This document shows, piece after piece, positions 1 to 13,234 of a DNA stretch of 64,000 nt (position 1 is the stretch's first letter; each line of letters starts with the position of its first letter). The position numbers and the translations under genes are program-made. The stretch comes from Actinobacillus lignieresii (GTDB lineage Bacteria > Pseudomonadota > Gammaproteobacteria > Enterobacterales > Pasteurellaceae): assembly GCF_900444945.1 (NCBI RefSeq), contig NZ_UFRM01000001.1, positions 1,126,501 to 1,190,500 of the forward strand. Reading direction: 5' to 3'. The notes beneath the pieces are model-generated. The model was given only the letters and a program-made list of their open reading frames with translations, searched no databases and was not told where the DNA came from.

Positions 1-69
1 TTTTGTGGTTGAACAAGCCGATAAGGCAAGTACAACGGAAAGTGTTAAAGCTAATTTTGAAAGTTTCAT
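1..69 (-). CDS. Partial lipoprotein, N-terminus only
   Basis: Only the first 23 codons lie in the window; the gene runs off the left edge. The visible part is a typical lipoprotein signal peptide: start MKLSK, a hydrophobic stretch, and the lipobox LSAC followed by STTK, so the Cys near residue 19 should be lipidated after signal peptidase II cleavage. An AGGAA ribosome binding site precedes the ATG. Nothing of the mature protein can be seen, so no function is assigned. Confidence 0.7.
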   Translation of the reverse strand, partial: MKLSKLALTLSVVLALSACSTTK

Positions 70-170
70 ATTGTTTCCTAAAAACTGTTATCAATCGGGG
101 GAAGAATAATTAGACCGATTTAGAACAAAACATAGTTTATTCGGGTAAATTTTTTCTCAATTCAGACCGC

Positions 171-791
171 TTATTTCGAAAGTAATTGACGAATTAATTT
201 TTCATATCGAACCGCTTGAGAAGCTTGTTTTAAACGCTCGGAAGTTAAAATACTTTTCAACTCGCTTAATGCGGTTTGGAAATCATCATTTACGATCACA
301 TAGTCAAACTCATTATAATGAGACATTTCCGATACGGCCTCGGCCATTCTTTTACCGATTGTTTCTGCCGAATCTTGACCTCTTCCGATTAAACGTTTTT
401 CCAATTCCTCACGAGAAGGCGGTAAAATAAAAATAGTCTTTACATTCGGAACTTTATTACGAATTTGACGGGCTCCCTGCCAATCAATATCTAAAAATAC
501 ATCAATCCCATTCTCCAGACTCTTTTCTATCATCGGCAAAGAAGTACCGTAATAATTACCGAATACTTCAGCCCATTCTAAAAAATGCCCTTGCTCGATT
601 AACGATTCGAATTCCTCATGACGAGTAAAATAATAATGTACCGCATGTTCCTCTCCCGGACGAGGATTACGCGTAGTATGAGAAACGGAAAGTTGAACTT
701 CCGAACGAGGTAAATCCGCTAATAGCGCATTAATCAATGAGGATTTACCGGCACCGCTTGGTGCGGAAAGAATGTAAAGATTACCTAACAT
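171..791 (-). CDS. gmk: Guanylate kinase
   Basis: Phosphorylates GMP (and dGMP) to GDP with ATP, an essential step of guanine nucleotide synthesis and salvage in the cytosol. The 206-residue product has the family's usual length. The P-loop APSGAGKS lies at residues 10-17, followed by the guanylate-kinase signature region beginning [11 protein letters not shown], which contains the GMP-binding Ser, Arg and Tyr residues. It sits about 80 bases downstream of gpt on the same strand, so two guanine-metabolism genes lie side by side and may be cotranscribed. Confidence 0.96.
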   Translation of the reverse strand: MLGNLYILSAPSGAGKSSLINALLADLPRSEVQLSVSHTTRNPRPGEEHAVHYYFTRHEEFESLIEQGHFLEWAEVFGNYYGTSLPMIEKSLENGIDVFLDIDWQGARQIRNKVPNVKTIFILPPSREELEKRLIGRGQDSAETIGKRMAEAVSEMSHYNEFDYVIVNDDFQTALSELKSILTSERLKQASQAVRYEKLIRQLLSK

Positions 792-873
792 AACATTATT
801 TATTATTTAAATGAAAAAGTTACAATTGAAAATGGAGAACCAATTTTTTAATCAGTTCTCCATTATTCACGAA

Positions 874-1347
874 TTACTTACGTGCGAGAGGCGGAACAAA
901 CGTGATGCCTAAGTCCCAAGGTTGTTCAATCCACGTTTCTTGAGGAATATCAATTACATAATCGTCCACTAACGGTGCACCTGCCGGTTTAGCGAATACG
1001 GTTACGAATTTCGCTTTAGGATACATTTTGCGAATTTCTTTTGCCGTATTACCGGTATCAACCAAATCGTCCACAACAATGAAACCTTCGCCATCTGTTT
1101 GCGCCGCGTGTAATACTTTTAATTCGCCTTGTTCATCATGGTCATAGCTGGAAATACATACGGTTTCAACATGACGGATACTTAATTCACGCGCTAATAC
1201 CGCCGCTGGAAACAAACCTCCGCGACTTACCGCAATAATCCCTTTCCATTGTGATGCGGGTAAAAGACGTTCCGCTAATTTACGGGCGTGCATATGGAAC
1301 ATATCCCAAGTTACAACATATTTTTCGTTTGTGTATTTTTCACTCAT
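874..1347 (-). CDS. gpt: Xanthine-guanine phosphoribosyltransferase
   Basis: Converts xanthine, guanine and, less well, hypoxanthine plus PRPP to the nucleotide monophosphate; the enterobacterial family is membrane-associated. The 157-residue product carries the PRPP-binding signature [13 protein letters not shown] at residues 89-101 and the SRGG motif near residue 41. Length and sequence agree with the Gpt (XGPRT) family rather than with Hpt. The start is preceded by an AGGA-like site about 8 bases away. Gmk follows downstream on the same strand. Confidence 0.95.
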   Translation of the reverse strand: MSEKYTNEKYVVTWDMFHMHARKLAERLLPASQWKGIIAVSRGGLFPAAVLARELSIRHVETVCISSYDHDEQGELKVLHAAQTDGEGFIVVDDLVDTGNTAKEIRKMYPKAKFVTVFAKPAGAPLVDDYVIDIPQETWIEQPWDLGITFVPPLARK

Positions 1348-1456
1348 ACAAAGTCCTAGATAAAAAAAAGCGGTGTCAAGGCACCGAATAAAAAAATTGC
1401 GTTATTCTAACCTAAAATGCGCATTCGTGCTATCATTTCCACTATTCTTCAACAAT

Positions 1457-1498
1457 AGCGGTCTAATTTTTGCAAAATTTTACGAAATTTTGACCGCC
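1457..1498. repeat. Inverted pair of uptake-signal cores
   Basis: AGCGGTC at 1457-1463 faces GACCGC at 1492-1497, separated by an AT-rich stretch with TTTGCAAAATTT. This is the Pasteurellaceae uptake signal core (AAGCGGTC) in inverted repeat, lying in the 170-base gap between gpt and pepD. Confidence 0.6.
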
Positions 1499-1519
1499 TA
1501 TAAGTTATTAAAGGTAAAT

Positions 1520-2974
1520 ATGTCTGAAATCACAAAACTTTCTCCAACCTTATTATGGCAATGGTTTGATAAAATCTGCGCAATTCCTCATCCTTCATAC
1601 CATGAAAACCAACTGGCGGAATTTATCGTCGATTGGGCAAAATCTAAAAATTTATTTGCCGAACGCGATGAAGCGGGCAACGTATTAATTCGTAAACCGG
1701 CCACGCAAGGTATGGAAAATCGCTGTACTATCGCACTTCAAGCTCATTTGGATATGGTTCCGCAAGCAAATGCCGCAACACAGCACGACTTTCTCAAAGA
1801 TCCTATTCAACCTTACATTGACGGAGAATGGGTCAAAGCCAAAGGCACGACTCTCGGTGCCGATAACGGCATCGGGCTTGCTTCTTGCCTAGCCGTATTA
1901 GAGGCTGACGATATTGCCCATCCTGCTCTTGAAATCTTACTGACGATGAGTGAAGAAGTCGGTATGGAAGGGGTTTTAGGCTTACGTCCGAATTGGTTAA
2001 AATCAGATATCATGATTAATACCGATACCGAAGAAAACGGCGAAATTTATATTGGTTGTGCCGGTGGTGAAAATATCAACTTATCACTTCCGCTTCAATA
2101 TGAACCGACAGCTGCTGATGCTGCATTGCAAGTTACTTTAAAAGGCTTACAAGGTGGACATTCCGGCTGTGACATTCACACGACTCGAGCAAATGCGATA
2201 AAATTGATGGCGAGAATCCTAGCGGATGTTCAATCGAATTATCCGATACGTATTTCCGCACTAAAAGGCGGCTCTGTACGTAACGCGATTCCGCGTGAAG
2301 CACAAGTCACCTTAACCGTTGATGCAAATCATCAACAAAATGTAACTGCTTACTTAACCGAATTAGCGAAGAAAATTCAAAGTGAACTAAGATTAGCCGA
2401 AGCCAATTTAAAACTTGAAATTGAACCGGCGCAATTACCAAGTCAGTCATTAGCTATCGAATCTACTCAAAAAGTCATCCATTTACTTAACGTACTGCCA
2501 AACGGAATCGTCCGTAATAGCGATGTTGTCGAAAATGTAGTAGAGACTTCATTAAGCATCGGCTTAGTTAAAATTGAGGAGCAACAGCTTACCTCAACAA
2601 TTTTAGCTCGCTCATTAATTGAAAGCGGAAAAGAAGATGTGAGAGGAAAAATCAATTCTCTTGCTGCATTAACGGGAGCAAAAGTAGCATTCTCCGGAAA
2701 TTATCCGGGTTGGGAACCCGATACTCAGTCACGAATTACGCCATTAACCAAAGCAATTTATGATGAAGTTTTAGGTTATGAAGCTCAAGTTAAAGTTATT
2801 CATGCCGGATTAGAATGTGGACTAATCAAAAAGGTTTATCCTAATATAGATTTGGTTTCTATCGGACCGACAATCCAAAACGCTCATTCTCCGGATGAGA
2901 AAGTACATATCCCTGCAGTTGAAATTTATTGGGAATTGCTCACTAAATTACTTGCTCAGGCTCCGGTAAAATAA
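1520..2974 (+). CDS. pepD: Aminoacyl-histidine dipeptidase (peptidase D)
   Basis: Cytosolic zinc dipeptidase of the M20 family that hydrolyses Xaa-His dipeptides such as carnosine. I start it at the ATG at 1520 (AAGG 7 bases upstream; MSEITKLSP), giving 484 residues, the normal PepD length; the open frame extends 49 codons upstream but that part is unlike the family and covers an uptake-signal dyad. Zinc-binding and catalytic residues are visible: AHLDM (H76, D78), GADNG (D115), the SEEVG glutamates at 145-146, a NTDTE motif, and a C-terminal NAHSPDE. It is followed by a strong terminator. Confidence 0.95.
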   Translation: MSEITKLSPTLLWQWFDKICAIPHPSYHENQLAEFIVDWAKSKNLFAERDEAGNVLIRKPATQGMENRCTIALQAHLDMVPQANAATQHDFLKDPIQPYIDGEWVKAKGTTLGADNGIGLASCLAVLEADDIAHPALEILLTMSEEVGMEGVLGLRPNWLKSDIMINTDTEENGEIYIGCAGGENINLSLPLQYEPTAADAALQVTLKGLQGGHSGCDIHTTRANAIKLMARILADVQSNYPIRISALKGGSVRNAIPREAQVTLTVDANHQQNVTAYLTELAKKIQSELRLAEANLKLEIEPAQLPSQSLAIESTQKVIHLLNVLPNGIVRNSDVVENVVETSLSIGLVKIEEQQLTSTILARSLIESGKEDVRGKINSLAALTGAKVAFSGNYPGWEPDTQSRITPLTKAIYDEVLGYEAQVKVIHAGLECGLIKKVYPNIDLVSIGPTIQNAHSPDEKVHIPAVEIYWELLTKLLAQAPVK

Positions 2975-2991
2975 TTACTAAAAAAATGCAG

Positions 2992-3023
2992 AACGGCTAG
3001 AATTTTACTTCTAGCCGTTTTTC
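2992..3023 (+). terminator. Rho-independent terminator of pepD
   Basis: A perfect 11-bp stem AACGGCTAGAA/TTCTAGCCGTT encloses the loop TTTTAC and is followed by a T-rich tract. It begins 17 bases after the pepD stop. Confidence 0.9.
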
Positions 3024-3267
3024 TTTCTATCTTATTTCTCTACCATAATCTTCTTTAATATATTTAAACTATAAGCGGTCAAATTTCTTTGTTGTTTTAC
3101 AAATACGCTAGTTGGAGCCGTTTGACTAAAATAGTCTATCACTGGGGAATTATAAGCTTAGGAAATTTATAAAAGGTAGGTCAAAAGGAAGAAACAAAGA
3201 AACTAAAGAAAAAATGAAGAATGAATGAACAAAGAATGATTCTGTTAAAACTATTATAAAAAAACCA
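3024..3267. other. Intergenic region between pepD and the rRNA operon
   Basis: No gene is seen. It holds one uptake-signal core (AAGCGGTCAAATT at about 3073-3085) and a purine-rich tract (about 3187-3240) that flanks the 3' side of the 5S gene. The opposite flank of 5S is pyrimidine-rich. Confidence 0.6.
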
Positions 3268-3299
3268 AAACCCCGTAGTTATCGCTAACCACAGGGTTT
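3268..3299 (-). terminator. Terminator of the rRNA operon
   Basis: The stem AAACCC/GGGTTT extends inward with GT.GTTA/TAAC.AC pairing around the loop TCGC. On the minus strand it is followed by a run of T residues. It lies about 35 bases downstream of the 5S 3' end. Confidence 0.8.
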
Positions 3300-3331
3300 C
3301 TTGCTTCGTTTTCGCTTTCGCGCTAAATTCA

Positions 3332-3448
3332 ATCCGGCGATGCCCTACTCTCACATGGGGAAACCCCACACTACCATCGGCGTTACTGCGTTTTACTTCT
3401 GAGTTCGGAATGGATTCAGGTAGAGCCACAGCACTCTGGTCGCCAGAA
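3332..3448 (-). rRNA. rrf: 5S ribosomal RNA
   Basis: The minus strand carries the conserved 5S core, for example CCGAACTCAGAAGT and GATGGTAGTGTGGGG, with complementary ends TCTGGCGA and TCGCCGGA that form helix I. The length of about 116 bases fits. It is the last gene of the 16S-Ile-Ala-23S-5S operon. End points are estimated from the terminal helix. Confidence 0.95.
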
Positions 3449-3550
3449 TATTCTGTTGATGTCTTTTGTCTTCTTTGTCTTTGTTCTTTCTTCTTAAATT
3501 CGAAACAAGCTGCTACTGAGTGTAGCGCTCAAAAACACTTGAGCGTTGTA

Positions 3551-6452
<2,902 letters not shown>

Positions 6453-6740
6453 TACAACCTCAAATGTTTTCAAATATTTTCAAATTTTATTTGAATGCAT
6501 TCAACGCGATACTTTATTCAACTAAACACTTAGCTGCTTTTGTTCAGCTAAGATTTTTTAACTACTCAGACTTTCAATGTATTCGTTAGCACTTTCGCTT
6601 TAACGAACTTGAAAAATCTCTCAGTTTTCAGCTTGTTTCCAATTTTTTAAAGAACAATTTAAGACAATAATTTGACTTATCATCATGACTAAATAAACAA
6701 AATATCTATCAACAATATCTATTCACTTAGTCATGATGAT
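6453..6740 (-). other. 23S-tRNA spacer with a boxA element
   Basis: AT-rich internal transcribed spacer between tRNA-Ala and 23S. On the minus strand it contains TGTTCTTTAAAA (6645-6656), which matches the boxA antitermination element often found ahead of 23S. The sequences beside the 23S ends are complementary and would form the processing stem. No gene is seen. Confidence 0.65.
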
Positions 6741-6816
6741 TGGTGGAGATAAGCGGGATCGAACCGCTGACCTCCTGCGTGCAAGGCAGGCGCTCTCCCA
6801 GCTGAGCTATATCCCC
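6741..6816 (-). tRNA. tRNA-Ala (TGC)
   Basis: A 76-base cloverleaf runs from GGGGATATAGCTCAG to ATCTCCACCA with the CCA encoded. The anticodon loop TTGCACG gives anticodon TGC. It is the second tRNA in the 16S-23S spacer. Confidence 0.97.
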
Positions 6817-6867
6817 ATACATCATAACTCAATATAATCACACCTTTCAGCTTTCACTCGTTTTGAG

Positions 6868-6944
<77 letters not shown>

Positions 6945-7026
6945 AAAAGGATGTCGGATTATATCCGTTTTCGTCTTCTTTCTATCAAACAATCTGTGTG
7001 AACACTTGCTGCCGCTCAATTTCTGG

Positions 7027-8568
<1,542 letters not shown>

Positions 8569-8913
8569 AAAAAGTTTAATCGCTCAATATTCTGCTTAGC
8601 TAAGTTCACTTCCCTTACCTAACCAAGTTAAGCAAAAAGAAAAATATGAATTTCTAGTTTAAGCACCTATTAAGACTTCAAGTTTTAAATAATATTTTCA
8701 AAATCAAGTCAATCAACAAGTGCCCACACAGATTGTCTGATATATTGTTAAAGAGCAAAAAAGAACGACGCACCGCATTTACTTCTCGTTCACAACAGTG
8801 CGTCGTTGTGTGGGTGCATTATAGAGAAATCTAAATTCCTTGCAAGTACTTTTTTCAAAAAAATCTTGAAAAAGTGATTGAAAGAACAGATTTAATACAA
8901 TTCGCATATTATT
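8569..8913 (-). promoter_or_regulatory. rRNA operon leader with boxA
   Basis: This is the transcribed leader and promoter region ahead of 16S. A boxA antitermination sequence TGCTCTTTAACA lies on the minus strand at 8746-8757. A hairpin formed by GACGCAC and GTGCGTC (about 8765-8806) lies between the promoter and boxA. No protein gene is seen. The recD stop at 8914 abuts the promoter with no obvious terminator between. Confidence 0.8.
8818..8845 (-). promoter_or_regulatory. rRNA operon promoter
   Basis: The minus strand shows a perfect -10 box TATAAT (8818-8823) and a -35-like TTGCAA (8840-8845), 16 bases apart. It points towards the boxA leader and the 16S gene. Confidence 0.8.
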
Positions 8914-10851
8914 TTAACTGAATAAGTGCATTAATTGTGCTTTTAATCCGCTTTGACGCTGAAGATTATTATTCACCGCCTGTAACCAAACTTGTTTTTC
9001 TCCGAATAAAGTAAAATGCTTTTTAGCTCGGGTAATCGCCGTATAAATTAATTCTTTACTCATAACCGGTGCAAAGTGCAATGGCGTTATCAGTAAGGTA
9101 TGTTCAAATTCGGAACCTTGCGACTTATGAACCGTCATTACATAAGCCGGTTCAAATTCGGGAAGTCTATTCAGAGAAAGACTTAAATATCCATCGTCAA
9201 TTTTCGTATCAAAATAAACTCTCGATATTCCGTTCTCATCCGGTAAGATAATCCCTATATCGCCGCTATAAATATGATTTTGCGGCGAGTTCTGTGTAAT
9301 GAGTAACGGTTTACCGATATAGTAATTTTTACTTTGTTCTAAAGAAATCAGTTTTGCCGCCGCTAATGCCGTTTCTATCCTTTTATTTAATTGCTCTACG
9401 CCCAATTCACTTATACGCAATGCGGATAAGAATCTTACTTTTTGAAAAACCTCGAAAATTTCATTTACCGACACTTTCGTCGGATTATTGTAACGTTGTT
9501 TAACAAGCGTTAGATATTCCTTATAAAGCTCGACCGCTTTATCCGTTATTTGTTTCACGTAGTTTTGAATCCACTGCTGTTTTTCCGGGAAATCCGAAGT
9601 GTGTGCATATTCGATCAAAGATAAATCCGCTGAGCCTTTTGCAAAAAGTTGCCAAGATTCAACCGCTTGCTTTTCATTAACCAGTTTCGCCAACTGACCG
9701 ATTCCGGAATTATCGTCAAAACGATAACTTTTTTTCAAATGACATAACGCATCACAAATAGGTAATGATTTTCCTTTCGGAACTAATTGATACTCGGTAA
9801 CTTGATTCAAATAATCGCAATGCTTCCGGCTATATCCCTGTTGAAGAAACGCTCCGAGTTCTCCCATAATCGCTCCGGCTTCAACCGACGCAAGCTGATC
9901 TTTATCGCCTAAAATAATTAATCGGGTATTTGGTTTTAATGCCGCCATTAATTTTTCCATTAAAAAAAGATCAATCATAGACGCTTCATCCACCACTAAA
10001 AGGTCAATATGTAACGGATTTTTTGAGTGATAACGAGGCTCATCACTTTGCGGACGTATTCCTAACAAACGATGAATTGTCGAGGCGGTCGTTGGAATTT
10101 CAAAATTCAAATTAAGCACGCTTAAACTTAATGTGATTGACTCTTTTAAACGTGCCGCCGCTTTTCCTGTCGGTGCGACAAGCGCAACATTCAACATTGC
10201 TTTACCGCTACGTAGCTGTTTTTCTTGCAACGCAGCTAATAATTTGGCGACCGTTGTAGTTTTACCGGTTCCCGGCCCGCCTGAAATTATGCTAAACTTT
10301 TGTTTGATAGCCGTAGCGACCGCTATTTTTTGCCAATTTATTTCATCCGACTTTTCAAATAGTTTTTCTAGAATTTGCTTATCCAATGCGGTATTGGCAA
10401 TTTGTTCGGGAAATTCGACCGCTTTCACTAAGTAATTCGCGATATTGTTTTCCGCCTGCCAATAACGATAAAAATAAAGTAACCCGTGTTGAAACAACAT
10501 CGGTGCGACTTGCTTAGGATCCGAACTAAACGCAATATGGTTTTGTAGTACGTCCTGCCATTCAAGCGGCGTGATTCCGCCGATTTTTCGCAAAATTTCA
10601 TCATTAAGCGCCTTTTCCTCATTTCGATTTGATAAACCGAAAAAAAATCGTGAGGCTTGAGAATCCAAAGGAATAGCGGCATGACCTTGCATTACGTGAA
10701 AAGAAACTAATGCGGCAAGCAATACCGCCAAGTTTTTTTGTTGTTCGGTATAGGGATAACTTTGCTGTTTACGATCAATCATTTTAGCGAATTGATAATC
10801 CAATTCGGAAATCACATTCGTTTCTTTTAACTCATATAAAAGCGTCAGCAT
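8914..10851 (-). CDS. recD: Exodeoxyribonuclease V, alpha subunit (RecD)
   Basis: RecD is the fast 5'-3' helicase motor of RecBCD, which processes double-strand breaks and degrades linear DNA until a Chi site is met. The product is 645 residues, slightly longer than the E. coli protein. The N-terminal domain is followed by a superfamily 1 helicase core: Walker A GGPGTGKT (residues 191-198), motif Ia APTGKAAARL, Walker B DEAS (288-291), and the C-terminal HKSQGSEF and YTAITRAKK motifs that mark UvrD/RecD helicases. recB and recC are not in this window. It is transcribed divergently from alr and ends just before the rRNA promoter. Confidence 0.96.
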   Translation of the reverse strand: MLTLLYELKETNVISELDYQFAKMIDRKQQSYPYTEQQKNLAVLLAALVSFHVMQGHAAIPLDSQASRFFFGLSNRNEEKALNDEILRKIGGITPLEWQDVLQNHIAFSSDPKQVAPMLFQHGLLYFYRYWQAENNIANYLVKAVEFPEQIANTALDKQILEKLFEKSDEINWQKIAVATAIKQKFSIISGGPGTGKTTTVAKLLAALQEKQLRSGKAMLNVALVAPTGKAAARLKESITLSLSVLNLNFEIPTTASTIHRLLGIRPQSDEPRYHSKNPLHIDLLVVDEASMIDLFLMEKLMAALKPNTRLIILGDKDQLASVEAGAIMGELGAFLQQGYSRKHCDYLNQVTEYQLVPKGKSLPICDALCHLKKSYRFDDNSGIGQLAKLVNEKQAVESWQLFAKGSADLSLIEYAHTSDFPEKQQWIQNYVKQITDKAVELYKEYLTLVKQRYNNPTKVSVNEIFEVFQKVRFLSALRISELGVEQLNKRIETALAAAKLISLEQSKNYYIGKPLLITQNSPQNHIYSGDIGIILPDENGISRVYFDTKIDDGYLSLSLNRLPEFEPAYVMTVHKSQGSEFEHTLLITPLHFAPVMSKELIYTAITRAKKHFTLFGEKQVWLQAVNNNLQRQSGLKAQLMHLFS

Positions 10852-10971
10852 AAATAAAATCCTCTAAACTTAATCCGCTTAGAATTATCCGATGTTCATT
10901 ATTCATTGTCCATTTATTCTCATCGAGCGTATAATTATCTTTACTTTCAAATGAAATCATCAAAAAAAGTA

Positions 10972-12096
10972 ATGAAACCAGCAACAGCAACTATTAGCCG
11001 AGAGGCTCTCCGCCATAATATAGAACTGATAAAAACCTTCGCACCTCAACAAAAACTGCTTGCCATGATCAAAGCGAATGCTTACGGGCAAGGATTATTG
11101 CCTGCCGCCGACACGCTCGCCGATTTGGTTGAAGGATTCGGGGTCGCGCGTTTAAGGGAAGCGCTCGAAATTCAAGAAACCGGTTACACCGGCAAGATTT
11201 TATTAATCGAAGGATTCTTTGATCGAGAAGAATTACTGAAGACCCTTTCCAGACGATTCGATACCGTTATACATTGCCAAGAACAACTTGAACTTCTCGA
11301 ACAAGTTGCCGAAGAATGGCAGCGAGAGCAACAAAAAGGCTTTTGGAAACGCAAGGCGAAAATTTATTTTCCGATTAATGTTTGGTTAAAAATTGATACC
11401 GGTATGCACCGCCTCGGCGTACATCCCGAACAAGTTGATATGTTCTATCAACGCTTAAAGGCCTGTCCGTTAGTGGAAAGTATTAGCTTTGTCAGCCATT
11501 TTAGCCGAGCGGACGAACCGGATTGCGGTTATACCGAAAAACAAATCGCCATATTTGAAGCGGCGACCTCTCCTTATCCTACACACGAACGCAGTATTTC
11601 CGCTTCGAGCGGTATTTTATATTGGAAACAGGCGCATTATGACTGGGTTCGTCCCGGTATTATTATGCACGGTATTTCTCCGCACTATACGCCGATTACC
11701 GATTTAGGCTTCAAACCGGTAATGACGCTCGCTTCTTCCTTAATTGCGGTCAGAACGCATAAAGCGGGCGAACCGGTCGGATACGGTGGTGCTTGGGTAA
11801 GTGATAAAGACACTAAATTAGGTGTGGTGGCAATGGGTTACGGTGACGGCTATCCGCGCAATGCGCCGGAAGGCACGCCGGTTTTAGTAAACGGACGAAT
11901 CGTACCGATTGTCGGCCGCGTTTCGATGGATATGCTGACCGTTGATCTCGGAGCAGACAGTCAAGATAAAGTCGGTGACGAAGTGATTTTCTGGGGCAAA
12001 GATCTATTAATCGAGGAAGTCGCACAACATATCGGGGTAATCAGCTATGAATTGATTACCAAACTTACCCCACGGGTAATTTTTGAATACGAATAA
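10972..12096 (+). CDS. alr: Alanine racemase
   Basis: PLP-dependent enzyme that interconverts L- and D-alanine and so supplies D-alanine for peptidoglycan. The ATG at 10972 (MKPATATISR) aligns with the family start and gives 374 residues; an in-frame ATG at 10951 is possible. The PLP lysine is K34 in MIKANAYGQG and the second catalytic base is Y271 in GYGGAWVS. Compared with the roughly 360-residue E. coli enzyme there is an extra basic stretch at about residues 117-133 (WKRKAK in its middle). An uptake-signal dyad terminator separates it from convergent sodA. Confidence 0.95.
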   Translation: MKPATATISREALRHNIELIKTFAPQQKLLAMIKANAYGQGLLPAADTLADLVEGFGVARLREALEIQETGYTGKILLIEGFFDREELLKTLSRRFDTVIHCQEQLELLEQVAEEWQREQQKGFWKRKAKIYFPINVWLKIDTGMHRLGVHPEQVDMFYQRLKACPLVESISFVSHFSRADEPDCGYTEKQIAIFEAATSPYPTHERSISASSGILYWKQAHYDWVRPGIIMHGISPHYTPITDLGFKPVMTLASSLIAVRTHKAGEPVGYGGAWVSDKDTKLGVVAMGYGDGYPRNAPEGTPVLVNGRIVPIVGRVSMDMLTVDLGADSQDKVGDEVIFWGKDLLIEEVAQHIGVISYELITKLTPRVIFEYE

Positions 12097-12106
12097 TTCA
12101 TATAAA

Positions 12107-12148
12107 AAGCGGTCGTTTTTACAAGAAAATTTGCAAAAACGACCGCTT
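12107..12148. terminator. Bidirectional terminator made of inverted uptake signals
   Basis: AAGCGGTCGTTTTT (12107-12120) pairs perfectly with AAAAACGACCGCTT (12135-12148). The element sits between the convergent genes alr and sodA, and the stem contains one uptake-signal core on each strand. Confidence 0.75.
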
Positions 12149-12183
12149 ATTTATTCACTTAGATTAAGAAAACTCAATCTTAA

Positions 12184-12825
12184 TTATTTTGCACAACCGC
12201 AGTGTGAAGCGTGTTCTTCAAAACGACGAGCCGCTTCGTCCCAGTTTACCACGTTCCAGAACGCTTTAATGTAGTCCGGACGGCGGTTTTGGTAATGTAA
12301 GTAGTAAGCGTGTTCCCAAACGTCTAAAGCTAAAATAGGGAAACCTGAAACGCCCGCAACCTCTTTACCCATAATCGGGTTATCTTGGTTTGCCGTTGAA
12401 ACAACCGCTAATTTACCGTCTTCAACCACTAACCATGCCCAACCTGAACCGAAACGCGTTGCCGCCGCTTTTTCAAATTCCGCTTGGAACGCTTCTACCG
12501 AACCGAAATCACGTACGATTGCATCTTTTAATGCACCTTGTAAAGTCGTACCGGTTTTTAAACCTTTCCAGAAAAGCGTGTGGTTTACGTGGCCGCCAAC
12601 GTTGTTACGAACTGCGGTACGTTTCTCAGCCGGAACTTGGCTTAAGTCTTTAATTAACGCACCCGGGCATTTTTCTAAAAGCTCAGGGTGAGCTTCTAAC
12701 GCCGCATTTGCGTTATTTACGTATGTTTGGTGGTGTTTAGTATGATGGATTTCCATCGTTGCTTTATCGAAATGTGGCTCTAACGCATCATAAGCGTAGC
12801 CTAACTCTGGTAATTGATATGCCAT
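12184..12825 (-). CDS. sodA: Manganese superoxide dismutase
   Basis: Cytosolic enzyme that converts superoxide to hydrogen peroxide and oxygen. The 213-residue product has the two-domain Fe/Mn-SOD layout: an N-terminal helical hairpin with the first metal ligand H27 in [13 protein letters not shown], a second ligand in [10 protein letters not shown], and the C-terminal motif [11 protein letters not shown] holding the Asp and His ligands. Assignment to the Mn type is by overall resemblance to SodA and is less certain than the family. An AAGGACCC ribosome site precedes the start. A possible FNR-like site lies upstream. Confidence 0.94.
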   Translation of the reverse strand: MAYQLPELGYAYDALEPHFDKATMEIHHTKHHQTYVNNANAALEAHPELLEKCPGALIKDLSQVPAEKRTAVRNNVGGHVNHTLFWKGLKTGTTLQGALKDAIVRDFGSVEAFQAEFEKAAATRFGSGWAWLVVEDGKLAVVSTANQDNPIMGKEVAGVSGFPILALDVWEHAYYLHYQNRRPDYIKAFWNVVNWDEAARRFEEHASHCGCAK

Positions 12826-12864
12826 TTTAGGGTCCTTTTTGTTAGGTGAATAAAAATCGTGTTA

Positions 12865-12914
12865 AATATACCAAAAATAGGCTTGAGAAGACATCATTTT
12901 TTAATCTAAATCAA
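12865..12914 (-). promoter_or_regulatory. sodA promoter region with FNR-like site
   Basis: On the minus strand TATATT (12865-12870) is a likely -10 box. TTGATTTAGATTAA (12901-12914) matches the FNR consensus TTGAT-N4-ATCAA in 9 of 10 positions and would centre near -50. In E. coli sodA is repressed by FNR and ArcA; a similar role here is inferred only. Confidence 0.4.
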
Positions 12915-12983
12915 AAAAATAGAATTTTTCTATCATTTTATGAAACTATTTTTAGTTCCGCCTTTTATTTCTAAAAAAAACCA

Positions 12984-13012
12984 TTGACAAACCAAACACT
13001 TTCCCCCATTCT
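12984..13012 (+). promoter_or_regulatory. Probable thr operon promoter
   Basis: A perfect -35 box TTGACA (12984-12989) is followed 17 bases later by a weak -10 candidate CATTCT (13007-13012). It lies about 50 bases upstream of the thr leader peptide. Confidence 0.5.
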
Positions 13013-13061
13013 CTCGAATAAGTGAAATATTGATTCAACAATATACAGAGTAACTAGAATT

Positions 13062-13121
13062 ATGGCACGTTTTACAATGATTACCACCACCGGCATGATG
13101 ACCATTATGTGTAAGGCATAA
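13062..13121 (+). CDS. thrL: thr operon leader peptide
   Basis: A 19-codon reading frame, MARFTMITTTGMMTIMCKA, ends 113 bases before thrA. Five threonine and two isoleucine codons (including ATT ACC ACC ACC) are the expected control codons for attenuation by charged tRNA-Thr and tRNA-Ile. It also has five methionine codons, unlike the Thr/Ile-rich E. coli leader. The stop codon lies inside a hairpin (CATTATG at 13103-13109 with CATAATG at 13117-13123), as expected for a ribosome-position sensor. Confidence 0.85.
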   Translation: MARFTMITTTGMMTIMCKA

Positions 13122-13160
13122 TGCGGGGATGTGTACCAGTAAAACGGCAAGAAACAGACT

Positions 13161-13187
13161 AAACCCGCTAACAAGCGGGTTTTTTTA
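13161..13187 (+). terminator. thr operon attenuator
   Basis: AAACCCGCT (13161-13169) and AGCGGGTTT (13174-13182) form a perfect 9-bp stem followed by seven T residues. GCGGG at 13123-13127, just after the leader stop, can pair with CCCGC of this stem and serve as antiterminator when ribosomes stall on the leader's threonine codons. Confidence 0.88.
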
Positions 13188-13234
13188 TACCTAAATTTGC
13201 AAATACTAATATCAAAAAATCATCAGGAGAAATT

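Noticed and set aside
1373..1519. A 49-codon N-terminal extension of pepD
   Set aside because: It has no family match, runs through an uptake-signal dyad, and a better ribosome site precedes the ATG at 1520.
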